40,771 bases of DNA from Phocaeicola sp. (GCA_020026225.1 JAHHQU010000019.1:1-40771); one strand, 5' to 3'. Shown: positions 26,255 through 35,055, numbered from the stretch's first letter. The notes: generated by a model not told the origin, from the sequence alone. A program made the numbers and translations.

Positions 26255-26908
26255 TCATTTCATTTTGGCAGCATCTTGAATGAAGATGGCCAATCCTTTG
26301 TCGGTCAGCGGATGATTCAACAGTCCTTCAATGGCCTTCAACGGACAAGTGGCTACGTCGGCACCAGCATCCAGACAGCGGATAATGTGATTGGTGTGAC
26401 GAATGGAAGCGGCAAGTACCTGAGTCTTGTAACCGTAAGTACGATAAATGCGGACAATGTGCTCAACCAATGAAATGCCATCTTCACTGATGTCGTCCAA
26501 ACGGCCGATGAAAGGGCTTACGAAAGTTGCTCCCGCTTTAGCGGCCAACAGCGCTTGTCCGACAGAGAATACCAAGGTGCAGTTGGTGGCAATTCCTTTC
26601 CCAGAAAGGTATTTGATTGCACGGATACCATCGCGAGTGCAAGGAACCTTCACAGTAATCTTCGGGTCGATTTGGGCCAATTCCTGTCCCTCTTTAATCA
26701 TCCCCTCAAAATCGGTGGCAAATACTTCCGCACTCACCGGTCCGTCTACCAAATTACAGATGGCCTTGTAATGAGCCATGACTGCTTCCTTGCCTTTGAC
26801 ATTTTCTTTTGCCATCAGACTTGGATTGGTTGTTACTCCGTCAAGAATTCCCATTTCCTGAGCCTGACGAATTTGTTCAAGATTTGCTGTGTCGATAAAA
26901 AATTTCAT
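26255..26908 (-). CDS. fsa: Fructose-6-phosphate aldolase / transaldolase family protein
   Basis: 217 residues, the size of the small transaldolase subfamily (TalC/Fsa). The Schiff-base lysine is Lys87 in ITVKVPC. Other family motifs are FIDTAN (Asp6), LDGVTTNPSLMAKE, PVSAEVFATDFEGM, TLVFSVGQALLAAKAGATFVSPFIGRLDD and AASIRHTNHI. It works in the pentose phosphate/hexose interface. Whether it acts as transaldolase or as fructose-6-phosphate aldolase cannot be told here. A -7 element (minus strand TAACTTTG, 26937-26944) lies 29 bases upstream. Confidence 0.92.
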   Translation of the reverse strand: MKFFIDTANLEQIRQAQEMGILDGVTTNPSLMAKENVKGKEAVMAHYKAICNLVDGPVSAEVFATDFEGMIKEGQELAQIDPKITVKVPCTRDGIRAIKYLSGKGIATNCTLVFSVGQALLAAKAGATFVSPFIGRLDDISEDGISLVEHIVRIYRTYGYKTQVLAASIRHTNHIIRCLDAGADVATCPLKAIEGLLNHPLTDKGLAIFIQDAAKMK

Positions 26909-26936
26909 AATAAGATCTGTTGTTTAAAGTTATTTT

Positions 26937-26944
26937 CAAAGTTA
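26937..26944 (-). promoter_or_regulatory. -7 promoter element of the transaldolase gene
   Basis: The minus strand reads TAACTTTG. The rest of 26945-27184 has no gene-like frame. Confidence 0.45.
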
Positions 26945-27184
26945 TAATTTATTTCGTTGCTTTGGTACTTTTCACACGAATTCTTTTGTGGATTTATTTT
27001 GGAATACGTACATTTTTTCGTTTTGGAGGATCGATCCTTCGAACAAGTTCTTTTTAGTCTCCTCTGATGATACGCGATTCTCAAAAGTTTTTCTACTCGA
27101 GCTCCTTTTCGAAGAACAAGATTCCTTGTAACAAAGCAACGCCAAGGTCACCGCTATCTTTACTTGAGCTTCCCTTCAAAAAAA

Positions 27185-27209
27185 CAGGCGACCTTTATAA
27201 GGCCGCCTG
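27185..27209 (-). terminator. Terminator of the anion transporter gene
   Basis: A GC-rich hairpin (CAGGCG...CGCCTG core) is followed on the minus strand by seven T. It lies 74 bases past the stop codon. Confidence 0.8.
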
Positions 27210-27282
27210 AAAGACTTTATTCTTGAGAATCAGCATGCGTCTCCTGTATGCAACAAGGTACCTGCCTCATCACTCCTTCCAA

Positions 27283-28800
27283 TTATCCGATGTAGCCATT
27301 AGAGCCCAATAAAATCAGCATGGTATAACCGATAACCAGACCGATGACTCCCATTATCAATCCCACCTTGGCCATATTCTTCTGCTGAATCAGGCCAGTG
27401 GCATGTGCCAAGGCATTTGGAGGAGTACTGATAGGAAGCACCATACCCAAAGAAGAACCGATGGCAACACCGATAAGCAAGGTACTTACACCACCCAACG
27501 GAGAAAGCAGTTCACTCATATTGGTACCTGCTACACAAAGGATAGGAACCAACAAAGCAGCCGTAGCCGTATGTGAAATAAAGTTGGCCAATGCATAACA
27601 AATCAATCCTGAACCAATCAACATGGCTACCGGTGACCACGTATCAAACGGAATGGAACGGATAACGTGCGATGCGATGCCAGTCTGATTCAAGGCGACT
27701 CCCAAAGCAAAACCGCCCGCTACCATCCACAGCACACTCCAGCTGATTTCTTCCAAGTCCCTGCGGTCAATCACACCGATGGCACAGAATACAGCCACTG
27801 GAATCATAGCTACAACGTTTGAATTCACTCCGGTATACTTATCACAAATCCAGAGAAGGACAGTAATGGCAAAGGTTATGTATACCACAATCGAACGCCA
27901 ATCTTTCTGTGCTTCCCCGCTGATGTCCAGATGAATGGTCTTCTGTTTGAAAGGGAACAGACGCAACAACACGAACCAAGCAATGAAAATGACCACTACC
28001 GTAAATGGAATCATGAAAGACATCCACTCACCGAAACCAATGTTCATATTCAAGCCTTCCGGGTCGTTCAAATACTTCAACGCAATGGCATTGGGAGGAG
28101 TTCCAATCGGAGTTCCCATACCACCGATATTGGCAGCCACTGGAATAGCCAGTGCTAAACCGATTTTTCCTTTTCCGTCGCTGGGAAGTACCTTCAGTAC
28201 TGGAGCAAGGAAAGTCAGCATCATGGCTGCCGTGGCTGTATTACTCAAGAACATAGAGAAAACGGCCGTCACGATAAGAAAACCGAGTAAAACATATTTG
28301 GATTGGATGCCGAAAGGCTTCAACATGACACGTGCCAACATAACGTCCAACTTGGTCTTCGTTGCGGCGATAGCCAAGATGAATCCACCGATAAACAACA
28401 TGATGATAGGATCGGCAAAGCAGTGCATCAAGTCTTTGTAATTGGTCTGGCTTCCCAAGACTTCAGGCGATATGCCTTTGGTGAATAGCCATAAGCTGCT
28501 GTTGGATGTCGTCAGCAGCAGAAGAACGACGACGACTACGGAAGTAGTCCAGGCAGGAATCGCTTCAAGCACCCACATCAGGGTAGCAAAGGCAAAAATG
28601 GCGATAGTTCGCTGCTCGATGACGGTCAGCCCCTCTACATGAAAGAAGTCGCTCTGGACATTCCATAAGAAGAGGGTGACCACAAGGGTGAAGAGCAACT
28701 TCAAAAACCGAATAAAGGCTTTTCTATCGCCAAAATTCTTGTTTTTCTTTAATTCGTGGTAGGTCTCCACCAAGGGAAACCCATGAAAGTTTTTAAACAT
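27283..28800 (-). CDS. DASS (SLC13) family sodium-coupled anion/dicarboxylate transporter
   Basis: 505 residues from the ATG at 28800; the frame is open to 28875, but the preferred start gives a normal N-terminus (MFKNFHGFPLVETYHELKKN). There are about 11 to 13 hydrophobic segments. The two pseudo-symmetric substrate/sodium motifs of DASS transporters are present: FLSNTATAAMMLTF in the first half and FISHTATAALLVPI in the second, where the usual Asn is His. Pro/Gly-rich hairpin loops follow (GTPIGTPPNAIALKYL, LPISTPPNALAHATG). It probably imports dicarboxylates such as succinate, or sulfate. The exact substrate is not readable from the sequence. Confidence 0.9.
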   Translation of the reverse strand: MFKNFHGFPLVETYHELKKNKNFGDRKAFIRFLKLLFTLVVTLFLWNVQSDFFHVEGLTVIEQRTIAIFAFATLMWVLEAIPAWTTSVVVVVLLLLTTSNSSLWLFTKGISPEVLGSQTNYKDLMHCFADPIIMLFIGGFILAIAATKTKLDVMLARVMLKPFGIQSKYVLLGFLIVTAVFSMFLSNTATAAMMLTFLAPVLKVLPSDGKGKIGLALAIPVAANIGGMGTPIGTPPNAIALKYLNDPEGLNMNIGFGEWMSFMIPFTVVVIFIAWFVLLRLFPFKQKTIHLDISGEAQKDWRSIVVYITFAITVLLWICDKYTGVNSNVVAMIPVAVFCAIGVIDRRDLEEISWSVLWMVAGGFALGVALNQTGIASHVIRSIPFDTWSPVAMLIGSGLICYALANFISHTATAALLVPILCVAGTNMSELLSPLGGVSTLLIGVAIGSSLGMVLPISTPPNALAHATGLIQQKNMAKVGLIMGVIGLVIGYTMLILLGSNGYIG

Positions 28801-29186
28801 AGATATTAGTATATTAAAGGTTTGTCTCAACTCACTTTCTACCGGCCTTGTCTCATCGGAAAGAAACCTTTCCATTGCCGGAAAAAAGATTTATCAAGGT
28901 TCCGCTAAAGATATACTAAAATTATCCGAAATACAAGATTTAAAGATAATTTGTACAAGAAGAACAGAATAAAAATTAGAAAAGCGATTGGCAGATGCAT
29001 GCAAGACCAATATTGGACCACATAGAAACGCATCATGCTGAACCTCTAATTTCTGCACCTCCAGACCTTCCTGCAAAGTTATTTCCTAACCGGTCCATAT
29101 TTCGCCATCAACGAATATTTTCACCCCCTCTTCCGACAGAAAGGCAGGTAATCTCACTAAAAAATTGTTTATTAAGCAGATAGAAT
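28801..29186. other. Intergenic region between divergent transporter and ligase genes
   Basis: 386 bases with no convincing gene. It must hold the transporter promoter on the minus strand, but no exact -7 match was found. The nearest minus-strand match, TATCTTTA, is imperfect. Short frames here lack coding character. Confidence 0.4.
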
Positions 29187-29242
29187 TTTGTTTGTTTCAA
29201 GTTTTTCGTATATTTGCACACTTATTTTCAAAATGTGCAAAT
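29187..29242 (+). promoter_or_regulatory. Promoter and inverted-repeat operator candidate of the acyl-CoA ligase gene
   Basis: A TTTG at 29187-29190 and TATATTTG at 29209-29216 are spaced 18 bases apart and fit the Bacteroidales -33/-7 promoter. A perfect 9-bp inverted repeat, ATTTGCACA (29212-29220) and TGTGCAAAT (29234-29242), has its left arm on the -7 box. Only the right arm would be well inside the transcript, so it reads better as an operator than as an RNA hairpin. Confidence 0.6.
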
Positions 29243-29269
29243 ATTAATTAACTACAAAGAAACACAAGT

Positions 29270-30928
29270 ATGGAAAAAAGTTTTATTGCTTTTGTAGAAA
29301 ATAGTATCAAGAAGAATTGGGATTTAGATGCCCTTACCGACTATAAAGGTGCTACTCTACAATACAAAGATGTAGCGCGCAAAATAGAAAAGCTTCATAT
29401 TCTTTTCCAAGAAAGCGGTATTAAACCTGGCGATAAGATTGCAGTCTGCGGACGCAACAGTTCTCACTGGGGAGTAACCTTCTTAGCCACACTTACTTAC
29501 GGTGCTGTTATCGTACCTATCTTGCATGAGTTCAAAGCGGACAATGTTCACAACATCGTCAACCATTCAGAAGCACGTTTGTTGTTTGTCGGTGATGTCG
29601 TTTGGGAGAACTTGAATGAGAATGACATGCCCAATCTGGAAGGCATCCTGCTGATGAACGATTTCAGCATCCTTGTTTCCCGCAGCAAGAAATTGAACCA
29701 TGCCCGCGGTCATTTGAATGAATTGTTCGGTAAAAAATACCCATGCAACTTCCGTAAAGAACATATCCACTACCACAAAGATTCTCCAGAGGAACTGGCC
29801 GTGATCAACTATACCTCTGGAACTACCAGCTATTCAAAAGGTGTCATGCTACCTTTCCGAGTGCTGTGGTCAAATACCCAGTTTGCTCACGAGGTACTTT
29901 CATTGAAGGCAGGCGACCGACTGGTATCTATGTTGCCTATGGCCCACATGTACGGTTTGGCGTTTGAATTCCTCTACGAATTCAGTATCGGAGCCCACAT
30001 CTTCTTCCTGACCCGCATGCCGAGTCCGAAGATTATCTTCCAGGCCTTTGCCGACATCAAGCCTAATCTGGTAGTAGCAGTACCACTGATTATTGAAAAG
30101 ATTATCAAGAAAAGCATTCTTCCGAAACTGGAAACTCCAACCATGAAATTATTGATGAAGCTGCCAATCATCAGCGACAAGATTCGTGCAAAGATCCGCC
30201 AGCAGATGATTGACGCCTTCGGAGGCCAGTTCTACGAAGTCATCATCGGAGGTGCAGCCTTCAATCAGGAAATCGAACAGTTCCTGCGCAGCATTGAGTT
30301 CCCATTTACGGTAGGTTATGGTATGACGGAATGCGGTCCGATTATTTGTTATGAAGACTGGAAAAGATTCAAGCCCGGATCGTGCGGAAAAGCAGCTCCA
30401 CGCATGGAACTGAAAATTGGAAGCAACGACCCAGCAAACGTAGTCGGTGAAATCTATTGCAAGGGAGAAAATGTCATGACAGGTTATTACAAGAATCCGG
30501 AAGCGACAAAAGAAGTCTTGGACAAAGACGGTTGGTTGCGTACCGGCGACTTGGGAGTCATTGACAGCGAAGGAAACCTTACCATCAAAGGTCGCAGCAA
30601 GAACATGCTGTTAGGTCCTTCAGGACAAAATATCTATCCAGAAGAAATCGAAGAAAAGTTGAACAACATGCAGTATGTATCAGAATGCATCGTTGTACAG
30701 CAAGCAGACAGCAAGTTGGTAGCTTTGATTTATCCAGAATTTGACCAGGCACTCGCTCAAGGCATTGACGAAAAAGGCCTCGAAAAGATTATGGAAGAAA
30801 ACAGAGTGGCCCTAAATGCAGAACTTCCAGCCTATTCCACTATCTCAAGAGTGAAGATTTATCAAGAAGAATTTGAAAAGACTCCTAAGAAGAGCATCAA
30901 ACGATTCTTATATCAGAATATTCAATAA
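29270..30928 (+). CDS. AMP-forming long-chain acyl-CoA synthetase-like ligase
   Basis: A 552-residue member of the ANL (adenylate-forming) superfamily. The motifs appear in order: P-loop YTSGTTSYSKGVMLP (about 184-198), the adenine-binding GYGMTECGP, the hinge GWLRTGDLGVID, GRSKNMLLGPSGQNIYPEEIEE and the late catalytic Lys in TPKKSIKRFLY. No signal peptide. It most likely activates a fatty acid to acyl-CoA. The length fits FadD-type enzymes. Monocistronic, with a promoter at 29187 and a terminator at 30952-30987. Substrate chain length is unknown. Confidence 0.9.
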   Translation: MEKSFIAFVENSIKKNWDLDALTDYKGATLQYKDVARKIEKLHILFQESGIKPGDKIAVCGRNSSHWGVTFLATLTYGAVIVPILHEFKADNVHNIVNHSEARLLFVGDVVWENLNENDMPNLEGILLMNDFSILVSRSKKLNHARGHLNELFGKKYPCNFRKEHIHYHKDSPEELAVINYTSGTTSYSKGVMLPFRVLWSNTQFAHEVLSLKAGDRLVSMLPMAHMYGLAFEFLYEFSIGAHIFFLTRMPSPKIIFQAFADIKPNLVVAVPLIIEKIIKKSILPKLETPTMKLLMKLPIISDKIRAKIRQQMIDAFGGQFYEVIIGGAAFNQEIEQFLRSIEFPFTVGYGMTECGPIICYEDWKRFKPGSCGKAAPRMELKIGSNDPANVVGEIYCKGENVMTGYYKNPEATKEVLDKDGWLRTGDLGVIDSEGNLTIKGRSKNMLLGPSGQNIYPEEIEEKLNNMQYVSECIVVQQADSKLVALIYPEFDQALAQGIDEKGLEKIMEENRVALNAELPAYSTISRVKIYQEEFEKTPKKSIKRFLYQNIQ

Positions 30929-30951
30929 GGAAATTCTTCCTTCCACAACAA

Positions 30952-30987
30952 AAAAGGGCCTCCGTTCACATGAACGAAGGCCCTTTT
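30952..30987. terminator. Bidirectional terminator after the ligase gene and the hsp20 remnant
   Basis: A long GC-rich hairpin (30952-30968 with 30971-30987, one internal mismatch) is bounded by A-run and T-run, so it can stop both strands. On the minus strand it is what is left of the hsp20 gene's own terminator. Confidence 0.85.
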
Positions 30988-31008
30988 CCAAATAAATCTT
31001 TAAAAGAT

Positions 31009-31140
31009 TTACTTGATTTCAATTCTTCTCGGTTCGCGCGTATTCGCATCAAGCACTTTCTTCTGCATGTCAATGGACAATACTCCGTCTACTACCGATG
31101 CGGTAATCGTTTCCTTATCTACGTCCTCAGGCAACGCAAT
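31009..31140 (-). pseudogene. C-terminal remnant of an Hsp20 small heat shock protein
   Basis: About 43 codons on the minus strand read as the end of an alpha-crystallin (Hsp20) domain: ALPEDVDKETITASVVDGVL, then SIDMQKKV and a C-terminal basic tail ending RRIEIK, the usual last residues of Bacteroidales Hsp20. No upstream Hsp20 sequence exists; the frame runs into the 3' end of the macrodomain gene in a different reading frame. The start codon, N-terminal arm and first two thirds of the domain are missing. No promoter of its own is left. Confidence 0.75.
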
Positions 31141-31621
31141 AATAAGCGGCATCTTGTTCTGAGAAACAGCAAATGATGACCTCTCCCTCATAACCTCGTT
31201 GCAAATGCTTTCGGATGGTCTCCAAGACAATCCGTGCAGCGGCCGCTTTCGGGAATCCATACACTCCCGTACTGATACAAGAAAATGCGATGCTCTGCAG
31301 GCCATGCTCTTCAGCCAAAGTCAGAGCCGTATCGTAACACGAGGCAAGGAGTTCACGTTCATGGAAGCCACCGCCATGCCACACCGGACCGACGGTATGA
31401 ATCACTTTCTTGCAAGGAAGACGGTAAGCATCCGTCATCTTGCTCTCACCGGTAGGGCAACCGCCCAAGGTTTTACACTCCTTAAGAAGTTCGATACCAG
31501 CTGCCCGATGAATGGCACCGTCTACTCCTCCGCCGCCCAACAAGCTGTTGTTGGCGGCATTGACAATGGCATCCACCTTCAAGGTGGTAATATCGCAGAC
31601 AATTACTTTCAATTGTTTCAT
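31127..31621 (-). CDS. Macrodomain (ADP-ribose-binding, YmdB-like) protein with a fused, shortened C-terminus
   Basis: A 164-residue single macrodomain. The ADP-ribose motifs are intact: VCDITTLKVDAIVNAANNSLLGGGGVDGAIHRAAG, the GGCPTGESKMT segment, VIHTVGPVWHGG and SISTG-type ISTGVYGFPKAAAARI. It probably removes or binds ADP-ribose or O-acetyl-ADP-ribose. The last residues (SEQDAAYYCVA) do not look like a normal family end. The stop TGA (31127-31129) lies within codons that belong to the Hsp20 remnant in another frame, so the final few residues come from a fusion. An AAGGAGAGA-type ribosome binding site precedes the ATG at 31621. Most of the fold is present, so it may still work. Confidence 0.87.
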   Translation of the reverse strand: MKQLKVIVCDITTLKVDAIVNAANNSLLGGGGVDGAIHRAAGIELLKECKTLGGCPTGESKMTDAYRLPCKKVIHTVGPVWHGGGFHERELLASCYDTALTLAEEHGLQSIAFSCISTGVYGFPKAAAARIVLETIRKHLQRGYEGEVIICCFSEQDAAYYCVA

Positions 31622-31998
31622 AGTTGTTTTATCTCTCCTTTCATTTAAGGTATTCTCCTACACCACTCCCCACTTCTTCTTTTTATCTTCCTTGGACAAA
31701 CGCTTACCTTACCGGTTATTGAGGCAAATAAAACTTTCTTCCTCTTGCCAAAGAACATGCAAACAACGAAGAGGAGAAGCACAGGTTGCAACAAAGTAAA
31801 GAGATTCTTCCGACAAAAACAACTTTTCTCCCTGTATCCTGATAGAAGCAAGACATATAATAAGGTATATAAAATTCCCTTTCGCTATTTTTTTATAATT
31901 TTGCAGTTGGCTCCACAAGAGGGATTTCCCATCACCTGAAGCCACCGGGCTGCAGGACCGACAAACCCGCACCACAACCACCGATAAACAACAACACC
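31622..31998. other. Intergenic region upstream of the YARHG gene
   Basis: 377 bases. It holds a good -7 element (TAATTTTG, 31896-31903) for the plus-strand gene and the ribosome binding site of the macrodomain gene. No coding frame with gene-like composition was seen. Confidence 0.45.
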
Positions 31999-33069
31999 AT
32001 GAAACGAGAATTATTCGGGGCAATCCTAACCTTGGCTATATCCATAGGAAGCCTTGAGGCACAAAACCCCTCCTTTCAAGAAAGTGTACGTATCTTGAAA
32101 GAGAACATCTGGACCGACGGCAATGAATTCGTCAAATACATCTCTCCATTCGACGCTTCTGAAATCTTCGACATTCCCATTGCGTTGGAAGATGACCAGA
32201 CCCTCCTGCTTTACGGAGGCGGACTGTATCAGGGAGGAGACTGCCTGTTCCTAAAAGCCGATGGAACCAGCATCCGCGTAGGCGGAGATGCCACACATCC
32301 ATGGTTTCCCGTCGGAGACCAGCTTGAAATCGACAAGGACAACCAAATCTTAATGATACGGGATGCACAGACCGGCAACCTGCACGGCATCTTGAAACCT
32401 GTAGCCCACCTCGACCAAGTGAAAGAAATGAAGAAACGCGACTTCCTGAGATTGGCTCTCTGCGGACGCTATACCGATGAAGAAGGAAAGACTTATGAAT
32501 TCTCAGATACAGAATGCAAGGCGAAAGGATGGGCACAACCCGACGAGACCTTCCACTTTGGAGAGGTCCGAAAAGTTCCCCAACTGATCTTAGTGTTCAA
32601 AACAAGAACTTACCTCGTTGAACAAACCCCCGAGGGACTCCTGCTGATTCCTGCCAGTTTCCAGCCTTATCAGGAAAATTATCGGGCACTTCCCGATGCC
32701 GAACCCCTCGCCTTAAAACGCATCAAAGACGACTCACTTTGCGAATACCCCCTCTTGTCGAAGGAGTATTTCACCCTCAACGAACTGGCTGTATATGGCG
32801 GAAGTCCTTTCGATGCCAGCGGACACATTAAGAATCGGAAGAGCGTATTACACTTTCTGAACACCCTGTCTATAATGCGAAACGAAATACTCGCTCGACA
32901 CGGTTTCATCTTCACGGATAAAGGATGGAGTAATTATTTTCAGAAAAAGGCGTGGTACCAACCCACCCAAGCTACCGTAATCGAATCATTGAGTACCATC
33001 GAGCTGAGCAACCTGCAACAAATTGAATATTTCGAGAAAAAGCTCATGCAACAATTGGAACAGCTATAA
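31999..33069 (+). CDS. Secreted protein with C-terminal YARHG domain
   Basis: A 356-residue protein. The signal peptide ends in LEAQ (about residue 21). Residues 25-260 are a beta-rich region of unknown function (LLLYGGGLYQGGDCLFLKADG, then GGDATHPWF). Residues about 275-350 match the YARHG domain: LNTLSIMRNEILARHGFIFT, then a Trp/Tyr-rich stretch before helix EYFEKKLMQQLEQ. The signature here is LARHG rather than YARHG. YARHG modules are extracellular and of unknown role. It stands alone, with promoter at 31896 and terminator at 33083. Confidence 0.8.
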   Translation: MKRELFGAILTLAISIGSLEAQNPSFQESVRILKENIWTDGNEFVKYISPFDASEIFDIPIALEDDQTLLLYGGGLYQGGDCLFLKADGTSIRVGGDATHPWFPVGDQLEIDKDNQILMIRDAQTGNLHGILKPVAHLDQVKEMKKRDFLRLALCGRYTDEEGKTYEFSDTECKAKGWAQPDETFHFGEVRKVPQLILVFKTRTYLVEQTPEGLLLIPASFQPYQENYRALPDAEPLALKRIKDDSLCEYPLLSKEYFTLNELAVYGGSPFDASGHIKNRKSVLHFLNTLSIMRNEILARHGFIFTDKGWSNYFQKKAWYQPTQATVIESLSTIELSNLQQIEYFEKKLMQQLEQL

Positions 33070-33082
33070 ACAGATATAAATG

Positions 33083-33127
33083 AAGGGCCGTCAGAAGCTG
33101 GCTAAGCAGGCTTTTACGGTCCTTTTT
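33083..33127 (+). terminator. Terminator of the YARHG gene
   Basis: An imperfect hairpin with AAGG/CCTT and CCGT/ACGG pairing followed by five T, starting 13 bases past the stop codon. Confidence 0.7.
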
Positions 33128-34056
33128 CCGACAAAGGATGTACTCTACGCTTTCACAAGCTACACACATCAGAATCTATACGAACTCTTCTCATGCATCG
33201 TTTATAAGCATTACGCTTGACGTGAAAGACCTATCCCCATTCAAAGTTTGTAAGTCAGAACAACACGGTAATTTTTACAGTAAATACCACTTTTACTGAG
33301 TCTACAACAATTTACTTATCTAATTATACTAAAAGGATATTTATTAAATTTAGGAAAGCGACCAATAAGAAAAGCACATGCATCCACTTCTTTCCAAACA
33401 GGAAATTAAAAGCGTTATTATAGGGGTTATTCCTTTATATCAGCAGGAATATGACTACTTTTAGTTACGATTCGTAACCTAAACAAGGTTATTTCCATTT
33501 CCTAACTTAAGCATGCCCAAACGGGAAAACATCCATATAGAATAGCCATCACTTAACTCACTCATTCTATAGGAATTATCTTGTTTTCACACTTGAAGAC
33601 CATGGAAAACATCCTCCATACGATAACATGACGAAAATACACCAATTCTTCCCTGCAACAAACTATATAAGAAAATATTCCGTTCTCATCTTACAATTCA
33701 AAGCCTACAGCAAAAAAAACTCCAAAATCTTACCTATTTATACTTTTTTGCCTGAATATCTATGCATTTTTATCGCGACATAAACGCGAAAAAGGCTAAA
33801 AAATAAAATTACCAAAGAATAACTCCCCCATAAGTTACGAATTGTAAGCAAATAAAATTTATCTTGTATATTACTTGCTCATTTACCTATATAGAAGTAA
33901 TTTTGCAGCCGTTTTCAAAAAGGTAACTAACAAAATGTAACTAGACACAAGATACTTTTCAGCCATTTAGGCTTTATTTTTTAGATAATTATTTATAACT
34001 ATCTATATTACAATAGTTTATATTTTAGAACAATAAATTTTAGATTGTTATTCAGT
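33128..34056. other. 930-base AT-rich region upstream of lysO
   Basis: No gene-like frame on either strand. Seen in it are two related dyads, GTTACGATTCGTAAC (33464-33478) and GTTACGAATTGTAAG (33834-33848), and a CGCG hairpin near 33769-33790. A promoter (TTG 33875-33877, TAATTTTG 33898-33905, 20-base spacer) is present. Its transcript would have a leader of about 145 bases with a weak AGCC/GGCT hairpin and a T-run (33961-33980). Confidence 0.5.
33875..33905 (+). promoter_or_regulatory. Promoter of the lysO pair
   Basis: TTG at 33875-33877, a 20-base spacer and TAATTTTG at 33898-33905 fit the Bacteroidales -33/-7 pattern. The leader to 34057 is unusually long for this group. Confidence 0.55.
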
Positions 34057-34341
34057 ATGTTTACATTTATCTCTCTAATGGCCGTAGGAGCATTGATCGG
34101 CTACCCGCTACGCCATAAATCCATTCTCAATCAGGTGCCGTCACTTATTCACATTGTAGTCTGTACCTTACTTTTCCTTTTAGGATTTTCCATCGGGCTC
34201 AACAAGCTGATTGTAAACAACCTCACCTATTTCTGCGAACAAGCTGCTGTCATTGCTTTTTTAAGCATTGCAGGAAGTATCGTAGCTTCTCTGCTTGTCT
34301 ATCACTTTTGGTTCAAGAAAGGAGCGAACGATGAAAAGTAG
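34057..34341 (+). CDS. lysO: LysO-family lysine exporter, N-terminal half as a separate protein
   Basis: 94 residues from the ATG at 34057; a TTG four codons earlier (34045) also opens the frame. Three hydrophobic segments (FISLMAVGALIGYPL, LIHIVVCTLLFLLGFSIGLN, AAVIAFLSIAGSIVASLLVYHFW) and the short basic loops match the first part of E. coli LysO (YbjE, DUF340), which is one chain of about 300 residues. The next gene supplies the rest and overlaps it by 11 bases with its own ribosome binding site, so the two subunits should be made together and assemble into one exporter. Confidence 0.8.
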   Translation: MFTFISLMAVGALIGYPLRHKSILNQVPSLIHIVVCTLLFLLGFSIGLNKLIVNNLTYFCEQAAVIAFLSIAGSIVASLLVYHFWFKKGANDEK

Positions 34342-34951
34342 TCTCATTACCTTAGGGTTCTTCTTGTTAGGCTGTTTGGCCGGTACCCATTACATGGTCA
34401 ATTTCGATGTACATGAAGCGTCTATCGCTGTATTATATGTGCTGATGATTCTTATCGGCATGAACCTGGGAGGCAACCAAGATTTGAAAGAGTTCGTTTC
34501 CATGCTTACTCCCAAAATGCTTTTGGTTCCGCTGGCTACTGTAGGAGGAACGGTCGTCTTCTCAGCTATCGGAGGTTTTCTGTTAAGTCGCTGGAGTGCC
34601 TTCGATTGCATGGCAGTAGGAAGCGGATTCGCCTACTATTCCGTGTCGTCCATATTGATTACCCAACTCAAGACTGCAAGCATGGGAGTACAGATTGCAA
34701 CTGAATTGGGTACCATCGCCCTCCTGTCGAACATCTTTCGTGAAATGTTTGCATTGGTCGGCGCCCCGCTTATCCGCAAATACTTCGGATACTTGGCTCC
34801 TATCTCCGCTGCGGGCATCGGCTCTTCCGATATCTCACTTGCAGTCATCACCAAATACTGCGGAATGAATGCGGCTCCCATCGCCATCATCCATGGGTTG
34901 CTCATCAACGTGACGATGCCATTCTTCGTCTCCTTCTTCTGCAAACTGTAA
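34331..34951 (+). CDS. lysO: LysO-family lysine exporter, C-terminal half
   Basis: 206 residues from the ATG at 34331, preceded by AAGGAG six bases upstream, one of the few clear Shine-Dalgarno sites in the window. The frame is open further upstream but that start is not supported. Six to seven hydrophobic segments are seen, with the LysO core VLYVLMILIGMNLGGN, SRWSAFDCMAVGSGFAYYS, TELGTIALLSNIFREM and GIGSSDISLAVITKY. It exports lysine or a toxic analogue by family knowledge. The terminator follows at 35006. Confidence 0.88.
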   Translation: MKSSLITLGFFLLGCLAGTHYMVNFDVHEASIAVLYVLMILIGMNLGGNQDLKEFVSMLTPKMLLVPLATVGGTVVFSAIGGFLLSRWSAFDCMAVGSGFAYYSVSSILITQLKTASMGVQIATELGTIALLSNIFREMFALVGAPLIRKYFGYLAPISAAGIGSSDISLAVITKYCGMNAAPIAIIHGLLINVTMPFFVSFFCKL

Positions 34952-35005
34952 ACAATACATTCCAACATAAACCCGATGCAACTCTACCCGAAAGTTCCAT
35001 TTGGG

Positions 35006-35055
35006 AAAAAACTTCGTGAACGATGTGGCTTGTCCCTTCCTTCACGAAGTTTTTT
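35006..35055 (+). terminator. Terminator of the lysO pair
   Basis: A 15-bp perfect stem (35006-35020 with 35041-35055), a 20-base loop and a T-run, 54 bases past the stop. Confidence 0.85.

Noticed and set aside
33900..34056. Lysine riboswitch in the lysO leader.
   Set aside because: The leader is about 145 bases and AT-rich, and I could not find the conserved lysine-riboswitch core or a stable multi-helix junction.
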